Part shown: one piece after another, positions 25,497-34,370 of the stretch
How the letters are laid out: the number at the start of each line of letters is the position of its first letter
Numbering within the stretch: position 1 is the first letter of the stretch
DNA from: Candidatus Desulfosporosinus nitrosoreducens
Lineage (GTDB): Bacteria; Bacillota; Desulfitobacteriia; Desulfitobacteriales; Desulfitobacteriaceae
DNA: 64,000 bases
Assembly (NCBI RefSeq): GCF_030954495.1
Contig: NZ_JAVHUW010000073.1
Span: forward strand, 62,001-126,000
Direction: 5' to 3'
Made by a program: the position numbers and the translations under genes
Notes under the pieces: generated by a model
What the model was told of the DNA's origin: nothing
Database searches by the model: none
The model's input: the letters and a program-made list of their open reading frames with translations, nothing else

Positions 25497-27074
25497 TTAT
25501 ACTAAAACCTCTTGCTCTCTAAAATCACTGGTTAAAGGAAGTTCCATCAAGCGGTCTATGAAACCGTCCCCAAAGAGCATGACAAAATATAAAGGATTTA
25601 ATACCCGCTCTTGTCTTGAGCTGTTGGGGGTAAGGCCACCTTCCAGCATTTGCAGGCGCTGAAGGATGTAGCTGCACTTTTTCCGCTGAGCTTGCCAGAG
25701 TTTTTTCTTCAGGTATTCTAATTGAAAGTCAACCTTTGCCTGGTTGCGAATCAGCCATTCGTGAACATTAGCATGAATTTCCTCGAAAGGTTCCAGTTCG
25801 GCATAACCGCTTTGGATGACCGCCCGCAAACGCTGCAACCGCTCATCAATGTCCAAGGAATCCTGGGCCCGAATCAAGCCCTCTTTGTAAGACCCCAATC
25901 CCTGATAAACATTCTCAAGGGTCAATCCTTCTTTAACCAACGTTTTCTGCCAGGCAGGGGTAACGATAACCCCGGACAAGCGGGGAAATAAAATCGGCAT
26001 TACGAAGCCAAAGGTCGAGAAGACTTGCCCCAACTGCGCCCAGTAATTTAATTCCCCGGGACCCGGAACATAGGCCAAGGTAGGAAACAAAAATTCCTGA
26101 ACAACCGGACGGGTTACAACATTAGGAGAAAACCGCTCAGGAGCCTGTGCCAGCAAGGCGCTCAAAGCATCCAAGTCCCAGGTTTCTTCCTGACCTCTTA
26201 AGTAAAACACCCGTTCCTGCTCCAGGATTGCCCGGCGTTCAGGATTGGCCAGGAATAAGTTCACTTCCCCTCCTAAAGGCTGGATTTGGGCTTGAAAGCC
26301 TAATTCTACCCATGCTTTCGTACGCTCGGCCAAGGCTTCCCGAACATCGTTATGCATTTTCAAAATCTGTTCATACATCGGAGCAGCAAGCTGCTTGAAT
26401 TCCGGCAGCATGGGATCAAAAAAGATGAGGCCCCACTTTTTCAGCAGCCATTGCAACGTCAAGGCAAACCATTGACTCAAATTTTCGGCTTGATCGAGGA
26501 ATTGACGGCAATGTTTAAATACGTAGGTCTTAAATTCACCGTCCGGCATCTCTCGAAACTGATCCTCCAGCACCTCCCATGACGGGACCGGCTGTGAGCC
26601 CACCGATTTCCCTTCTCCGTCACCCGGCAGGGTGCAGGGAAAAGGTTTTCCGGCTGAATTTAAAAAATAGGTTTTTTGAATTTCCAACCAATCGTGATCC
26701 TCGCCGGCTATCCAAAAAATCGGCACCACAGGTCGTCCCAGCTTTTCCCGCTGCTCTTGCGCTAAACGAATCGTTGTGACAGCCTTATATAAGGTATACA
26801 GAGGGCCGGTTAAAATACCTGCTTGTTGCCCGGTAATAACCGCCAAGGTTTCTTTATGTCTCAATTCTTCAATCATTTGCAGGGTTACCGCGCTTGCTCC
26901 CAGGAACTCATGGTACGCTTTCAAGCCATCAGCTAAACGCTCCCTGGAATAATTTCTCGTAGTTAAATATTCGGCACGCTCTGCGAAGCTCTCTTGCCGT
27001 TTGGGGTCTCCACTAGGGAAAAAAGAAGCTACTTGTTCAAAACAAGTAGCCATGGTTTGCATTGGATCTCTCAT
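25497..27074 (-). CDS. bshC: Bacillithiol biosynthesis protein BshC (525 aa)
   Basis: Full-length BshC: ITGQQAGILTGPLYTLYK near residue 80, PVVPIFWIAGEDHDWLEI near residue 113 and YVPGPGELNYWAQLG near residue 345 match the family. BshC is the putative ligase that adds cysteine to GlcN-malate in the last step of bacillithiol synthesis. ATG 27074 with GAGATCC; the first codons MRDPMQTMATCFEQ allow a later ATG too. It follows selD by 40 bp and ends in a strong terminator. bshA is 12.6 kb away on the same strand. Confidence 0.88.
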   Translation of the reverse strand: MRDPMQTMATCFEQVASFFPSGDPKRQESFAERAEYLTTRNYSRERLADGLKAYHEFLGASAVTLQMIEELRHKETLAVITGQQAGILTGPLYTLYKAVTTIRLAQEQREKLGRPVVPIFWIAGEDHDWLEIQKTYFLNSAGKPFPCTLPGDGEGKSVGSQPVPSWEVLEDQFREMPDGEFKTYVFKHCRQFLDQAENLSQWFALTLQWLLKKWGLIFFDPMLPEFKQLAAPMYEQILKMHNDVREALAERTKAWVELGFQAQIQPLGGEVNLFLANPERRAILEQERVFYLRGQEETWDLDALSALLAQAPERFSPNVVTRPVVQEFLFPTLAYVPGPGELNYWAQLGQVFSTFGFVMPILFPRLSGVIVTPAWQKTLVKEGLTLENVYQGLGSYKEGLIRAQDSLDIDERLQRLRAVIQSGYAELEPFEEIHANVHEWLIRNQAKVDFQLEYLKKKLWQAQRKKCSYILQRLQMLEGGLTPNSSRQERVLNPLYFVMLFGDGFIDRLMELPLTSDFREQEVLV

Positions 27075-27114
27075 ATCTTATCCTCCCCGCTACCTTCCAG
27101 TACACGGTATTTTA

Positions 27115-28191
27115 TCATGCGTGCATAGAAATCGCAATTCTGCCGGCCTGACCTGTTCGAACTCGTCCGATGACCGCAGCCGCCGGTGTTCGGAAAGCGG
27201 TCAACAGTTTAATTAAACTCTCCAAACGATCTTCCTGAACAGCTATGAGAAGCCCGCCCGAAGTAATAGCATCACAGAGTACAAGCCGCAGTTCTTCAGA
27301 AACATCTTGCGCAAAACTAATCTTACCTTCCAAATGCCGCTGATTGGCACGGGTTCCCCCGGGTATTGCCTTTTGTTGAATGCAGCCCCACACACTCTCC
27401 AGCACGGGTACAGCCTCAGCATATACTTCCCCGCCTAAACCGCTCGCCAAAAGCATCTCATGTAAATGCCCCAAAAGTCCAAAGCCTGTCACATCTGTTA
27501 CGGCATGAACTCCGACCCTTATGGCTGCTTCAGCCGCTGCTTTGTTAAGGGTCGCCATGACCTGAATAACTTCTTGTTCCGCTTCCGCCGCAACAATCCC
27601 GCGCTTGATTCCAGTAGTGATGATCCCTACGCCAAGCGGCTTGGTGAGCACTAAGTAGTCATCTGGCCGGGCCTGAGAATTAGAAAGGACTTGATCCGGG
27701 TGAACAAGGCCGGTTACAGAAAGTCCATATTTCGGCTCGGAATCGTCGATAGAATGTCCGCCAACCAGAACTGCTCCGGCCTCACGTATTTTCTCGCTCC
27801 CGCCTTGAAGAATTCTGGCCAAAATTTCCATCTTCAATTTTCCCACCGGAAAGGACACTAAGTTCATGGCTGTTAAAGGTTTGGCGCCCATGGCGTAGAG
27901 ATCGCTTAGTGCATTGGCGGCAGCAATCTGCCCAAAAGCATAGGGATCATCTACGACAGGAGTAAAGAAATCCACACTTTGAACAATGGCTTGTTCGGCA
28001 TTGAGGCGGTAAACTCCGGCATCATCCGAAGTTTCCAGACCTACCAGCAAATTAGCATCTTCTTGATTAGGAGGTAAATGGCACAAAACTTGTGCCAGGT
28101 CAGCGGGACCTATTTTGCATCCTCAGCCGGCCTTGGTCGACAACTGGGTCAGTCGAACTTTATCTTGGACTGTTTCAAATCCCAGATCCAT
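27115..28191 (-). CDS. selD: Selenophosphate synthetase SelD, itself a selenoprotein (358 aa)
   Basis: Reading from ATG 28191 (GAGAAGGTG six bases before) the frame begins MDLGFETVQDKVRLTQLS, then TKAG-UGA-GCKIGPADLAQVL and continues without break to 27115. The UGA at 28123-28125 (codon 23) stands where SelD has its catalytic Cys or Sec, so it is read as selenocysteine. A hairpin with the right spacing follows the UGA. Downstream signatures: LETSDDAGVY, ANALSDLYAMGAKPLTAMN and GGHSIDDSEPKYGL. SelD makes selenophosphate from selenide and ATP for Sec synthesis. selA lies 149 bp upstream. Automated calls would start too late, at about codon 36. Confidence 0.93.
28084..28125 (-). promoter_or_regulatory. 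Putative bacterial SECIS hairpin of selD
   Basis: After the UGA (28123-28125) the minus strand folds as CAAAA ... AGGTC-CCGCT-GACCT ... TTTTG, with a 5-base apical loop about 17 bases from the UGA. That distance fits the SelB-binding hairpin of bacterial selenoprotein genes. Confidence 0.6.
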
Positions 28192-28340
28192 TCGTTACAC
28201 CTTCTCCAACATACGCATTTATGAACACTCTGCATCATCCGCTAGTTATAGTTTCATTGTACAACACATCAGACGGACTTACAAATAAGGCCAAAAAAGC
28301 CTTGGCTTAGGCCGAACTTGCGAGAGCAGAAGCCGTTAGT

Positions 28341-29753
28341 TTATTTCCAATCTTGCAGACGTTGGGCGATGTCCTCTATATCCCCGGCAAGCAGGGTTCG
28401 TCCATCGAAAAGAATCCAGTCTTTCTGGATGCGGCTTAAAATGGCCACAGAGCCCCTACGCAAAAATTTTTCCAACTCAAGGACACTTCCTTGTTTGGGG
28501 CGGACAGCGCAGACCCAAGTGGGGAGATTAACGGTTGGCCAAGCCCCTCCTCCCACTTGAGAGGCGTCTTCTTTTAATTCAACCGCAATCGCTGTATTAG
28601 ACTCTAAAGCAGCTTTTAGTTTTTCCGCCGCAGACTTTAAATGGTCTAAAGAATAAGAGAGCATTCTCCAGACAGGAATAGACTCTCCATCCCCATTTTG
28701 GTACATGCGAAGAGTTCCTTCTAAAGCGGCTAAAGTCAGCTTGTCAATTCTCAAAGCTCTCGTCAGTTGATTTGCTCTCAGGCGTTCGAGATAATTCCGC
28801 CGCCCCACAATAATTCCTGCCTGCGGACCGCCCAACAGCTTATCTCCGCTGAAGCTGACAAGGTCAAGCCCCGATTTTACGCTTTGTTGAATCGTCGGTT
28901 CAGGAGGAAAGCCAAGACTTGCCCCATCAAAAAAGCTCCCGCTTCCCAGATCCTCCAGCACAGGAATTCCGTATTTCTTTCCCAGTTCAACCAACTCCGC
29001 ACCTGAAACAGCATGGGTGAACCCTTCGATTCTGTAGTTACTGGTGTGAACTTTTAATAAAAGAGCGGTCTCTGAATTAATCGCAGCTTCATAATCCTTA
29101 TACCAGGTTTTGTTTGTGCTTCCTACTTCAACGAGCTGTGCACCGCCTGCCTTTAAAACCTCGGGAATTCGGAAAGAACCGCCAACTTCAACTAATTCGC
29201 CGCGGGAAACAATCACTTCTTTACCGAGAGCAAAGGTATTCATCATGAGCAGTACGGCCGCTGCGTTGTTATTGACCACCATTGCCGCTTCGGCCCCTGT
29301 GAGCTGGCAAAGCAGTTGCTCAACATGGACATAGCGCGAGCCCCGTTCCCCTGTTTCAATATTTAATTCCAGATTGCTGTATCTCTCCGCTTGAGCCGCG
29401 ACATGGCGTGCAGCCTCAGGAGCAAGGAGGGCTCTGCCACAGTTTGTATGTAAGACAACTCCTGTGGCGTTAATCACGCGGCGCAAACTCGTTTCCGGAA
29501 ACATCAAAACTTGAAGAAGCTCCTTCTTTAGCCAAGGCCAGAGAGCGGATTCATAATCCGCGAAGGAACTTGAGATATTTCGGTAGACATTTTCTCTTGC
29601 TTTTTGTAAAACCTGTCGAACGCAATGAGTTAGGCGTGGCAGGTCTCTTTTATTCGCCAAGAAAGGACTGAATTCCGCTTCGGTTTCCAGCTGTGCCAGC
29701 ACCTCGTGCACCGCGGGAAGTGCCCTTAAACGCCTTTGTTTTTCTTCTTCCAC
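28341..29753 (-). CDS. selA: L-seryl-tRNA(Sec) selenium transferase SelA (470 aa)
   Basis: PLP-dependent enzyme with the SelA signatures INATGVVLHTNCGRALL near residue 95, EQLLCQLTGAEAAMVVNNNAAAVLL near residue 145 (core GAEAAMVVNNNAAA), LEDLGSGSF near residue 266 and the PLP lysine in SFSGDKLLGGPQAG (about K305). It converts Ser-tRNA(Sec) to Sec-tRNA(Sec) with selenophosphate. selD follows on the same strand; selB and selC are not in the window. The gap to selD carries AAGGC-rich complementary runs, perhaps a weak attenuator. Confidence 0.93.
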   Translation of the reverse strand: MEEEKQRRLRALPAVHEVLAQLETEAEFSPFLANKRDLPRLTHCVRQVLQKARENVYRNISSSFADYESALWPWLKKELLQVLMFPETSLRRVINATGVVLHTNCGRALLAPEAARHVAAQAERYSNLELNIETGERGSRYVHVEQLLCQLTGAEAAMVVNNNAAAVLLMMNTFALGKEVIVSRGELVEVGGSFRIPEVLKAGGAQLVEVGSTNKTWYKDYEAAINSETALLLKVHTSNYRIEGFTHAVSGAELVELGKKYGIPVLEDLGSGSFFDGASLGFPPEPTIQQSVKSGLDLVSFSGDKLLGGPQAGIIVGRRNYLERLRANQLTRALRIDKLTLAALEGTLRMYQNGDGESIPVWRMLSYSLDHLKSAAEKLKAALESNTAIAVELKEDASQVGGGAWPTVNLPTWVCAVRPKQGSVLELEKFLRRGSVAILSRIQKDWILFDGRTLLAGDIEDIAQRLQDWK

Positions 29754-29881
29754 TGTTTGACACCCCTTACAGGCCGTTTCTCAATCCCTCAATTATCCTG
29801 AAGCGACCCGCACACTTTTTAGGATTTCAACATCCAAGTTGGCATATGATATAAGCACAAGCTTATTCGAGGAGGAATTAC

Positions 29882-30085
29882 ATGTCAAGCATTAACTCAA
29901 CTCCGTCACAGAAGCAGCCAGTCCAACAAGCCGTTATCATTGCCTTCTCCGATCTTACACGCAAAAAGAACCGCTTTCAGCCCTGTATTTTCTGCGGTGA
30001 AACTATCAAAGTTCATAAATTCAAGGGCAAAAATGTTTGTACCCGTTGCCTGCACCAGATACCGGCGATTTTCTCCTTTGCTTAA
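29882..30085 (+). CDS. Small zinc-ribbon protein, possibly Gin-like (67 aa)
   Basis: A GAGGAGG seven bases before the ATG and a clear coding pattern support it. Two CxxC knuckles, CIFCGE near residue 38 and CTRCLHQI near residue 56, are 14 residues apart, a spacing like that of the anti-sigma-G protein Gin (CsfB). The N-terminus is Ser/Gln-rich and the similarity is limited to the knuckles, so the Gin idea is tentative. It stands alone, divergent from selA and convergent with mecA, and ends in a shared terminator. Confidence 0.7.
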   Translation: MSSINSTPSQKQPVQQAVIIAFSDLTRKKNRFQPCIFCGETIKVHKFKGKNVCTRCLHQIPAIFSFA

Positions 30086-30165
30086 GGCTAAAGATTCAGC
30101 TTAATATGTACAGCCTTCCACCTCTCGGCAAGGTTGATGAACTAAAAAGGGTCTCCTTAATTTAA

Positions 30166-30200
30166 AGAGCCTTCCATCACTCTATGTTGTGGAAGGCTCT
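30166..30200. terminator. Terminator shared by convergent genes
   Basis: 11-bp perfect stem AGAGCCTTCCA / TGGAAGGCTCT around a 13-base loop between the 67-residue gene (plus) and mecA (minus). Confidence 0.65.
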
Positions 30201-30251
30201 GTCTTTCAGATAGCTCGCCACTATCTTATTGAAATTTTAAAATCTGGCAGC

Positions 30252-30842
30252 TTACGAAAGCTTGTTGAACGATTCATTAAGTGTCTGTACAGCTTTAACC
30301 GGAATAATCTCCTTCCCATGTTCGGTCAAAAAGGCACTCGTCGTAGCCACAATCTCTCCATATTCGTCAAGAATGGCTTCAGCCATAAGTCTCTTTTTGC
30401 CTGTTCCTATTCGGCTGAGGATAAGGTAATACTCGCCTTCGAACAGATAAAGGCTGGAACGTAGTTGACTAAATTCCGGCAATCTTCCCACAGCGGAAAC
30501 CACATCTTCAAAATCAGCAAAAACATACACTAACTCCGTAACCCGGCTCTTTACGGGTTTACGGGCAGCTTTCTCCTTGACCAATCCTTCAAGCTGTTGT
30601 TCTTCTTGTTTCATAATAGTGATAACAAATTCGTCGTTTGTTGCCACTGTCGCTTGAATCCAAAAAGGTTGATCCAGATTGAATTCCACTTCTTCCCTTG
30701 CTTGCGCAATGAGTTCCCAAAACAGTTGCTCCGTTTTCGCTGATCGTTGGAATAAATCAGCCATCGTAATATCCCTGTCAGTTAATTCTGTCAAGGAGAT
30801 AAAGATGCGGATGGTATGCTCATTAACCTTTTGTACACGCAT
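30252..30842 (-). CDS. mecA: MecA-family adaptor protein (196 aa)
   Basis: N-terminal RVQKVNEHTIRIFISLTEL, then DRDITMADLFQRSAKTEQLFWELI as in MecA, a charged linker (KEKAARKPVKSR), and a C-terminal domain beginning ELVYVFADFEDVVSAV, LPEFSQLRSSLYLFEGEYYLIL. MecA hands substrates such as competence and sporulation factors to ClpC. GGAAAGGAGAG precedes the ATG. Which substrates apply here is unknown. Confidence 0.85.
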   Translation of the reverse strand: MRVQKVNEHTIRIFISLTELTDRDITMADLFQRSAKTEQLFWELIAQAREEVEFNLDQPFWIQATVATNDEFVITIMKQEEQQLEGLVKEKAARKPVKSRVTELVYVFADFEDVVSAVGRLPEFSQLRSSLYLFEGEYYLILSRIGTGKKRLMAEAILDEYGEIVATTSAFLTEHGKEIIPVKAVQTLNESFNKLS

Positions 30843-30994
30843 ATCCCCACTCTCCTTTCCGCATCAAGTTCTTACCCTATCTTATTCCCATTATATCATA
30901 TTACGCCATTACTTTTTCAGTTAATTCCATGGATTTTGACGATCTTTATCAGCCAAACTGCATAAGTTGATAAGTGCAGCTAAATCGTCCGGTC

Positions 30995-31127
30995 CCTATC
31001 CGGAAAGCTCCGAAACAGAACTCCGGAACTAACATGCTTAATTCCCTTAGAAGGTGAGATCCCAGGCAATGCTATATAGTCTTGCCCATTTAAGCCATCG
31101 GCAATCATTGAGAAGCTCCCGGATAGC
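30995..31127 (-). other. Gene-free stretch with potential RNA structure
   Basis: Directly after the stop of the membrane protein gene the minus strand has CTATCCGG, and about 105 bases on the matching CCGGATAG, with an internal stem GGGCAA / TTGCC and a GGAGTTCTG / TTTCGGAGC pairing region. There is no T-run. It matches no riboswitch consensus that I know. Between this and mecA no gene is seen. Confidence 0.3.
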
Positions 31128-31574
31128 CTAAAGCAAACTCCCGACACGTTCGCAGCGCACAACTTCTTTGCGGACCGGAAGGTACATCAATTTGACCTGG
31201 TCTTCCAGCTTCAAGTTTTCATAGATGTTCTTATCAACGTACAGCTGTTGTTGTTCCGAACCGCTGCGAACCTCTAAGCTATAAGTTCCGGATGTTGAAT
31301 CAAAGGTTTTACCCTGTACCAAACCTTGCAGAAATCCGGGTTGAGCCAGCCAGTCCGGCTGGGATGAAAACAACAGCTGGGTATAAATTCCTAAAACGCC
31401 GGCTAAAAGGACTGTCTTGCCAAATAGCACCAGGAAGCCCCAAGCATCTCGTTCATAACGAAATGTCCTTAAAACCTTCCCGCCAATTCGGAAGAGGACA
31501 AAGATCCATATCAAAATGAGCACAACCATGTTTGGCCAGGTCGTACTCCACAGATAACGATAGTAATCTACCAT
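31128..31574 (-). CDS. Membrane protein of unknown function (148 aa)
   Basis: Two membrane segments (NMVVLILIWIFVLFRIGG and WGFLVLFGKTVLLAGVLGI) followed by an outside or cytoplasmic soluble domain of about 75 residues with a small beta-barrel look: TFDSTSGTYSLEVRSGSE, LEDQVKLMYLPVRKEVVRCE. The start ATG 31574 has TAAAGGGGCTC before it and follows the rubredoxin-like gene by 46 bp, probably in one transcript. I do not recognise the family. Confidence 0.65.
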   Translation of the reverse strand: MVDYYRYLWSTTWPNMVVLILIWIFVLFRIGGKVLRTFRYERDAWGFLVLFGKTVLLAGVLGIYTQLLFSSQPDWLAQPGFLQGLVQGKTFDSTSGTYSLEVRSGSEQQQLYVDKNIYENLKLEDQVKLMYLPVRKEVVRCERVGSLL

Positions 31575-31620
31575 AGTGAGCCCCTTTAGTGAAGCGTTTA
31601 TGTTTACGTCGGAAAAACAT

Positions 31621-31731
31621 CTATTCCGCTTTAGCGATTTGCTCCTTGCCAGCACCGCAACTCGGACATTGTTTGGGGCGGCAACGTCCTTCAGACGTGG
31701 CGTTACATTGGGTACATTGCCAAATTGCCAT
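31621..31731 (-). CDS. Rubredoxin-like small protein, RCKP/RCRP type (36 aa)
   Basis: The 36-residue product MAIWQCTQCNATSEG then RCRPKQCPSCGAG has two CxxC pairs in the spacing of the short rubredoxin-like domains found in anaerobes; the tail is KEQIAKAE. GAGGAGG lies eight bases before the ATG. Such proteins bind one iron or zinc. Its own strong sigma-A promoter, with a large palindrome over the start site, lies just upstream, so it is likely regulated, perhaps by redox stress. Confidence 0.8.
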   Translation of the reverse strand: MAIWQCTQCNATSEGRCRPKQCPSCGAGKEQIAKAE

Positions 31732-31756
31732 GATGATCTTCCTCCTCAAGTTTAGT

Positions 31757-31802
31757 TTAACTTTAGTTATTCCAAATGATTTAGGAATAATTCTAAAGTT
31801 AA
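31757..31802. promoter_or_regulatory. Large palindromic operator over the transcription start
   Basis: Arms TTAACTTTAG (31757-31766) / CTAAAGTTAA (31793-31802) and inner arms TTATTCC / GGAATAA surround a 10-bp centre. It starts five bases after the -10 box of the promoter, so a bound repressor would block initiation. It could also fold as a hairpin in the leader RNA. Confidence 0.6.
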
Positions 31803-31806
31803 TCAG

Positions 31807-31835
31807 ATTCTATATATTTTCCCGGACAATGTCAA
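31807..31835 (-). promoter_or_regulatory. Sigma-A promoter for the rubredoxin-like gene
   Basis: Minus strand TTGACA (31835-31830), 17 bp, TAGAAT (31812-31807): near-consensus in both boxes and spacing. Confidence 0.8.
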
Positions 31836-31917
31836 TATTTTTATTCAAATGCTTACACAGTAAATAGGCCCGGATCTTTTTCAGATACGGGCGTGTCCAT
31901 AGTTGTTAATTTTATGA

Positions 31918-33183
31918 TCACAACGCTGAAGGCATATCCAGCGTATATATATTTCCGGAGGAATCAACAACTTTAAGCTGAAGTTTCTTGCCGCTCAATT
32001 TGCTTGGCAATTTCGCGCTAAAGTTATTGTTTTTGTCAGGTTTGGCCGTTGCGAGCAGAACCGGAGCCGCCGGAACAGTATCGTAGATATAAACCGTCGC
32101 ATCGCTGTTGACCGATCCCGCAATAGTTTTAGTCGTGGTATCAATTCCATTTAATATCCCTGATGTCGTATCCTGAGCAGGCTGAGTAATTTTAAGCCCA
32201 AGCTGCTCAATCGGTTCTTCCACATTAACCGGGTCAAGCGGACCGGACATTTGACCCTTGGAGACAGTCAATTTATAGCTGTGTTTTTTATAGAGCGAAT
32301 TGTCCTTGCTGTCAACAGACAACGTGTAACTTCCGGTAGGCAAAAGAACTGAGAAGTTCCCGTCACTGTCCGTTGTCGTCGTCCAAGTTGACGTCGTATT
32401 AGATACCTCTACCGCTATGCCCCAGGTTTCATCCGGTGTTACGCTGCCTCCTATTGTACCCGATTTGCCGCTTACTACTCCCGCGTCTGTGGGCATAGCC
32501 AGAGTTGTTGTCTTGGCAGTGGAGGTACCTTTCGTTGGCAGAGTAATTTTAGGCAGCTTAGTCGTTTGCACCGTCAGGATACCCTTAGACACCCTGTAAT
32601 ATTTAAGATAATAGTCGCCATTGGTATACATATTAAACGTATACTTTCCATTAGCATAATCACTGGTAGACGGCCCTTCACTATTGCCATTGGGATCTAT
32701 CAAAGACAACGAGCCGGAGAGATCACTGGGAGAACTGGGTTTTACATCATAATTAAGAGTAACAACGAGATTTGAGCCAATCAAAGGGGTTACCGTAAAA
32801 GGCACAATAATCGTCCCGTTAAGTTTTTGGCCGGATTGAGAAGATACTCCGCTTGTAATATATAAATTATAATCCCCGCCGACATAACTGCCCGACGGTA
32901 AAACCCGCACAGAAAGCCCATCATCTGAAAGTTTCGCTGTCGTTCCGACTTTCTTTTGTTTGCTGTCGGTTACGTAGATAGTGCTGTTATTGACACTTGA
33001 ACTCAACAAGGGATTGTTAAAGGAAATCGTCCAGATCTTATTGATTTCTGTTGTAGTTTTTGACGACCAGATCGTAAACCCTGTGTTTCCGGCGCTTGAA
33101 GAAGCCGCAAAGGCAGGCGAAGAGAATAAAACTATTCCGCTGATTATTAAAAGGCAAGCTAGCCACCGGGTTTTTTTTACCAC
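31918..33183 (-). CDS. Secreted Ig-like domain protein (421 aa)
   Basis: A signal peptide (VKKTRWLACLLIISGIVLFSSPAFAASSS) starts the protein, followed by a Big_5-type Ig-like domain (WTISFNNPLLSSSVNNSTIYVTDS, short core FNNPLLSSSVNNSTIYV) and three to four further beta-sandwich repeats with GNFSVLLPTGSYTLSVDS-like turns, ending at LQLKVVDSSGNIYTLDMPSAL. GTG start 33183 is chosen because AAGGAAGGATGG precedes it. It closes the flagellar cluster, 31 bp after the lytic transglycosylase gene. A role at the cell surface is likely; the exact one is unknown. Confidence 0.75.
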   Translation of the reverse strand: MVKKTRWLACLLIISGIVLFSSPAFAASSSAGNTGFTIWSSKTTTEINKIWTISFNNPLLSSSVNNSTIYVTDSKQKKVGTTAKLSDDGLSVRVLPSGSYVGGDYNLYITSGVSSQSGQKLNGTIIVPFTVTPLIGSNLVVTLNYDVKPSSPSDLSGSLSLIDPNGNSEGPSTSDYANGKYTFNMYTNGDYYLKYYRVSKGILTVQTTKLPKITLPTKGTSTAKTTTLAMPTDAGVVSGKSGTIGGSVTPDETWGIAVEVSNTTSTWTTTTDSDGNFSVLLPTGSYTLSVDSKDNSLYKKHSYKLTVSKGQMSGPLDPVNVEEPIEQLGLKITQPAQDTTSGILNGIDTTTKTIAGSVNSDATVYIYDTVPAAPVLLATAKPDKNNNFSAKLPSKLSGKKLQLKVVDSSGNIYTLDMPSAL

Positions 33184-33214
33184 GATACCATCCTTCCTTG
33201 GAGAAACACCATAG

Positions 33215-33871
33215 TTAAGCTTTCCAATCTTTTTGCTCCAACCCATTCATGATCTTTTGCACATAAGCCTGAGTTTCTTTATAGGGGGGAATCCCCTGGT
33301 ATTTTGCCACGGCGCCCGGCCCCGCATTGTAGGCGGCCAGAGCCAGAGGAACATTGCCCTGGTAGCGTTCCAGCAAATCCTTTAAAAAATGCGTTCCTCC
33401 ATCCAGGTTTTGCGTTGCGTCATAAGCGTTTTGCACGCCATAAGAAGCGGCCGTTCCCGGCATCAACTGCATTAAGCCCATTGCCCCGACCGCTGATGTT
33501 GCCTGGGAATCGTACCCGGACTCCGCTTTAACAACCTGCTGAATCAGGCTGGGATCAATCCCATATTTTTGAGCCATGAAATTAATAGTTTGGTTTATCG
33601 AACCGACATTTTCACCTTTAAAAGAAGAGGAATTCGAGAAACTATTAAGCCTTGTGTTGACTGCTGTCCCCGCCCCAGAGCCGTCAGACCCTTGTGAAGA
33701 ATTCATATCACTCGCCAGAGCAACCTGAAGCAAGGCCGCAAAGAGCAATGAATTTGAATTGCCGCCTTCTCCCAAACTCCCTAGCGAGCCGGCTTGATCA
33801 GTTTGAGCAGTTTGCCATGAGGCATTCAGCTGCTGAAATCGCAATAAAAGAAGCATCTGGGCGATATCCAT
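33215..33871 (-). CDS. Lytic transglycosylase, SLT domain (218 aa)
   Basis: The SLT catalytic domain is complete in the C-terminal half: VKAESGYDSQATSAVGAMGLMQLMPGTA (core ESGYDS...GLMQLMPGT) with the catalytic Glu at about residue 117, then LALAAYNAGPGAV. The Ser/Gly-rich N-terminus has no clear signal peptide, so export may follow the flagellar route. Location after cheW and flagellar rod genes suggests that it opens peptidoglycan for the rod, as FlgJ does elsewhere. Confidence 0.85.
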   Translation of the reverse strand: MDIAQMLLLLRFQQLNASWQTAQTDQAGSLGSLGEGGNSNSLLFAALLQVALASDMNSSQGSDGSGAGTAVNTRLNSFSNSSSFKGENVGSINQTINFMAQKYGIDPSLIQQVVKAESGYDSQATSAVGAMGLMQLMPGTAASYGVQNAYDATQNLDGGTHFLKDLLERYQGNVPLALAAYNAGPGAVAKYQGIPPYKETQAYVQKIMNGLEQKDWKA

Positions 33872-33915
33872 TTCTCAGACCTCCTTCCGCCCGTTATTTG
33901 CAAAGGCTTAAACTT

Positions 33916-34362
33916 CTAGTGGCCGGTCGTAAGTTCACTTAATTTCCGAACCTCATTGCTTTCCAAAATCTTTTCCGGTATAAGTTTCAAAATAATTCGA
34001 TCCGGAAGATTGACGATGCCGCCAATAAATGGAGCGGTAACAAGGGGCGGCGGCGGAACAATATTTTCTAAGATCCGCACCTCCCGAACTTGATCCACGG
34101 CAAACCCTACCTGATTGCCATGGATTTCAGTGATTAAAGCAAAGGTACTTTCAACCGTTTTGTCCACCCCAAAGCGAACGTTCAAATCAATCAAAGGGAT
34201 TGCCATACCCCTCAGATTGATAAGACCCCGTACATAAGAAGGCGCTTTAGGAATCGTACGCACCTCGCTTAAAGAGGTAATTTCCCGAACAACCTCAATA
34301 GGCATAGCATATTCTTCTTGTCCTAAAGTAAATATAACAACTTGAACCGACGTGTTAACCAC
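33916..34362 (-). CDS. cheW: CheW-like chemotaxis coupling protein (148 aa)
   Basis: CheW domain with VVIFTLGQEEYAMPIEVVREI at the start (core LGQEEYAMPIEVV), IPKAPSYVRGLINLRGMAIPLIDL (core YVRGLINLRG) and VGFAVDQVREV. It couples receptors to CheA. A second cheW lies at 61395-61820; this one has an extended C-terminus (ESNEVRKLSELTTGH). It follows a flagellar rod/hook gene by 8 bp. Confidence 0.9.
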   Translation of the reverse strand: MVNTSVQVVIFTLGQEEYAMPIEVVREITSLSEVRTIPKAPSYVRGLINLRGMAIPLIDLNVRFGVDKTVESTFALITEIHGNQVGFAVDQVREVRILENIVPPPPLVTAPFIGGIVNLPDRIILKLIPEKILESNEVRKLSELTTGH

Positions 34363-34370
34363 ATCCTCTA

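Noticed and set aside
30980..31162. 60-codon minus-strand frame over the end of the 148-residue membrane protein gene
   Set aside because: It overlaps a better-supported gene in another frame and has no start site.
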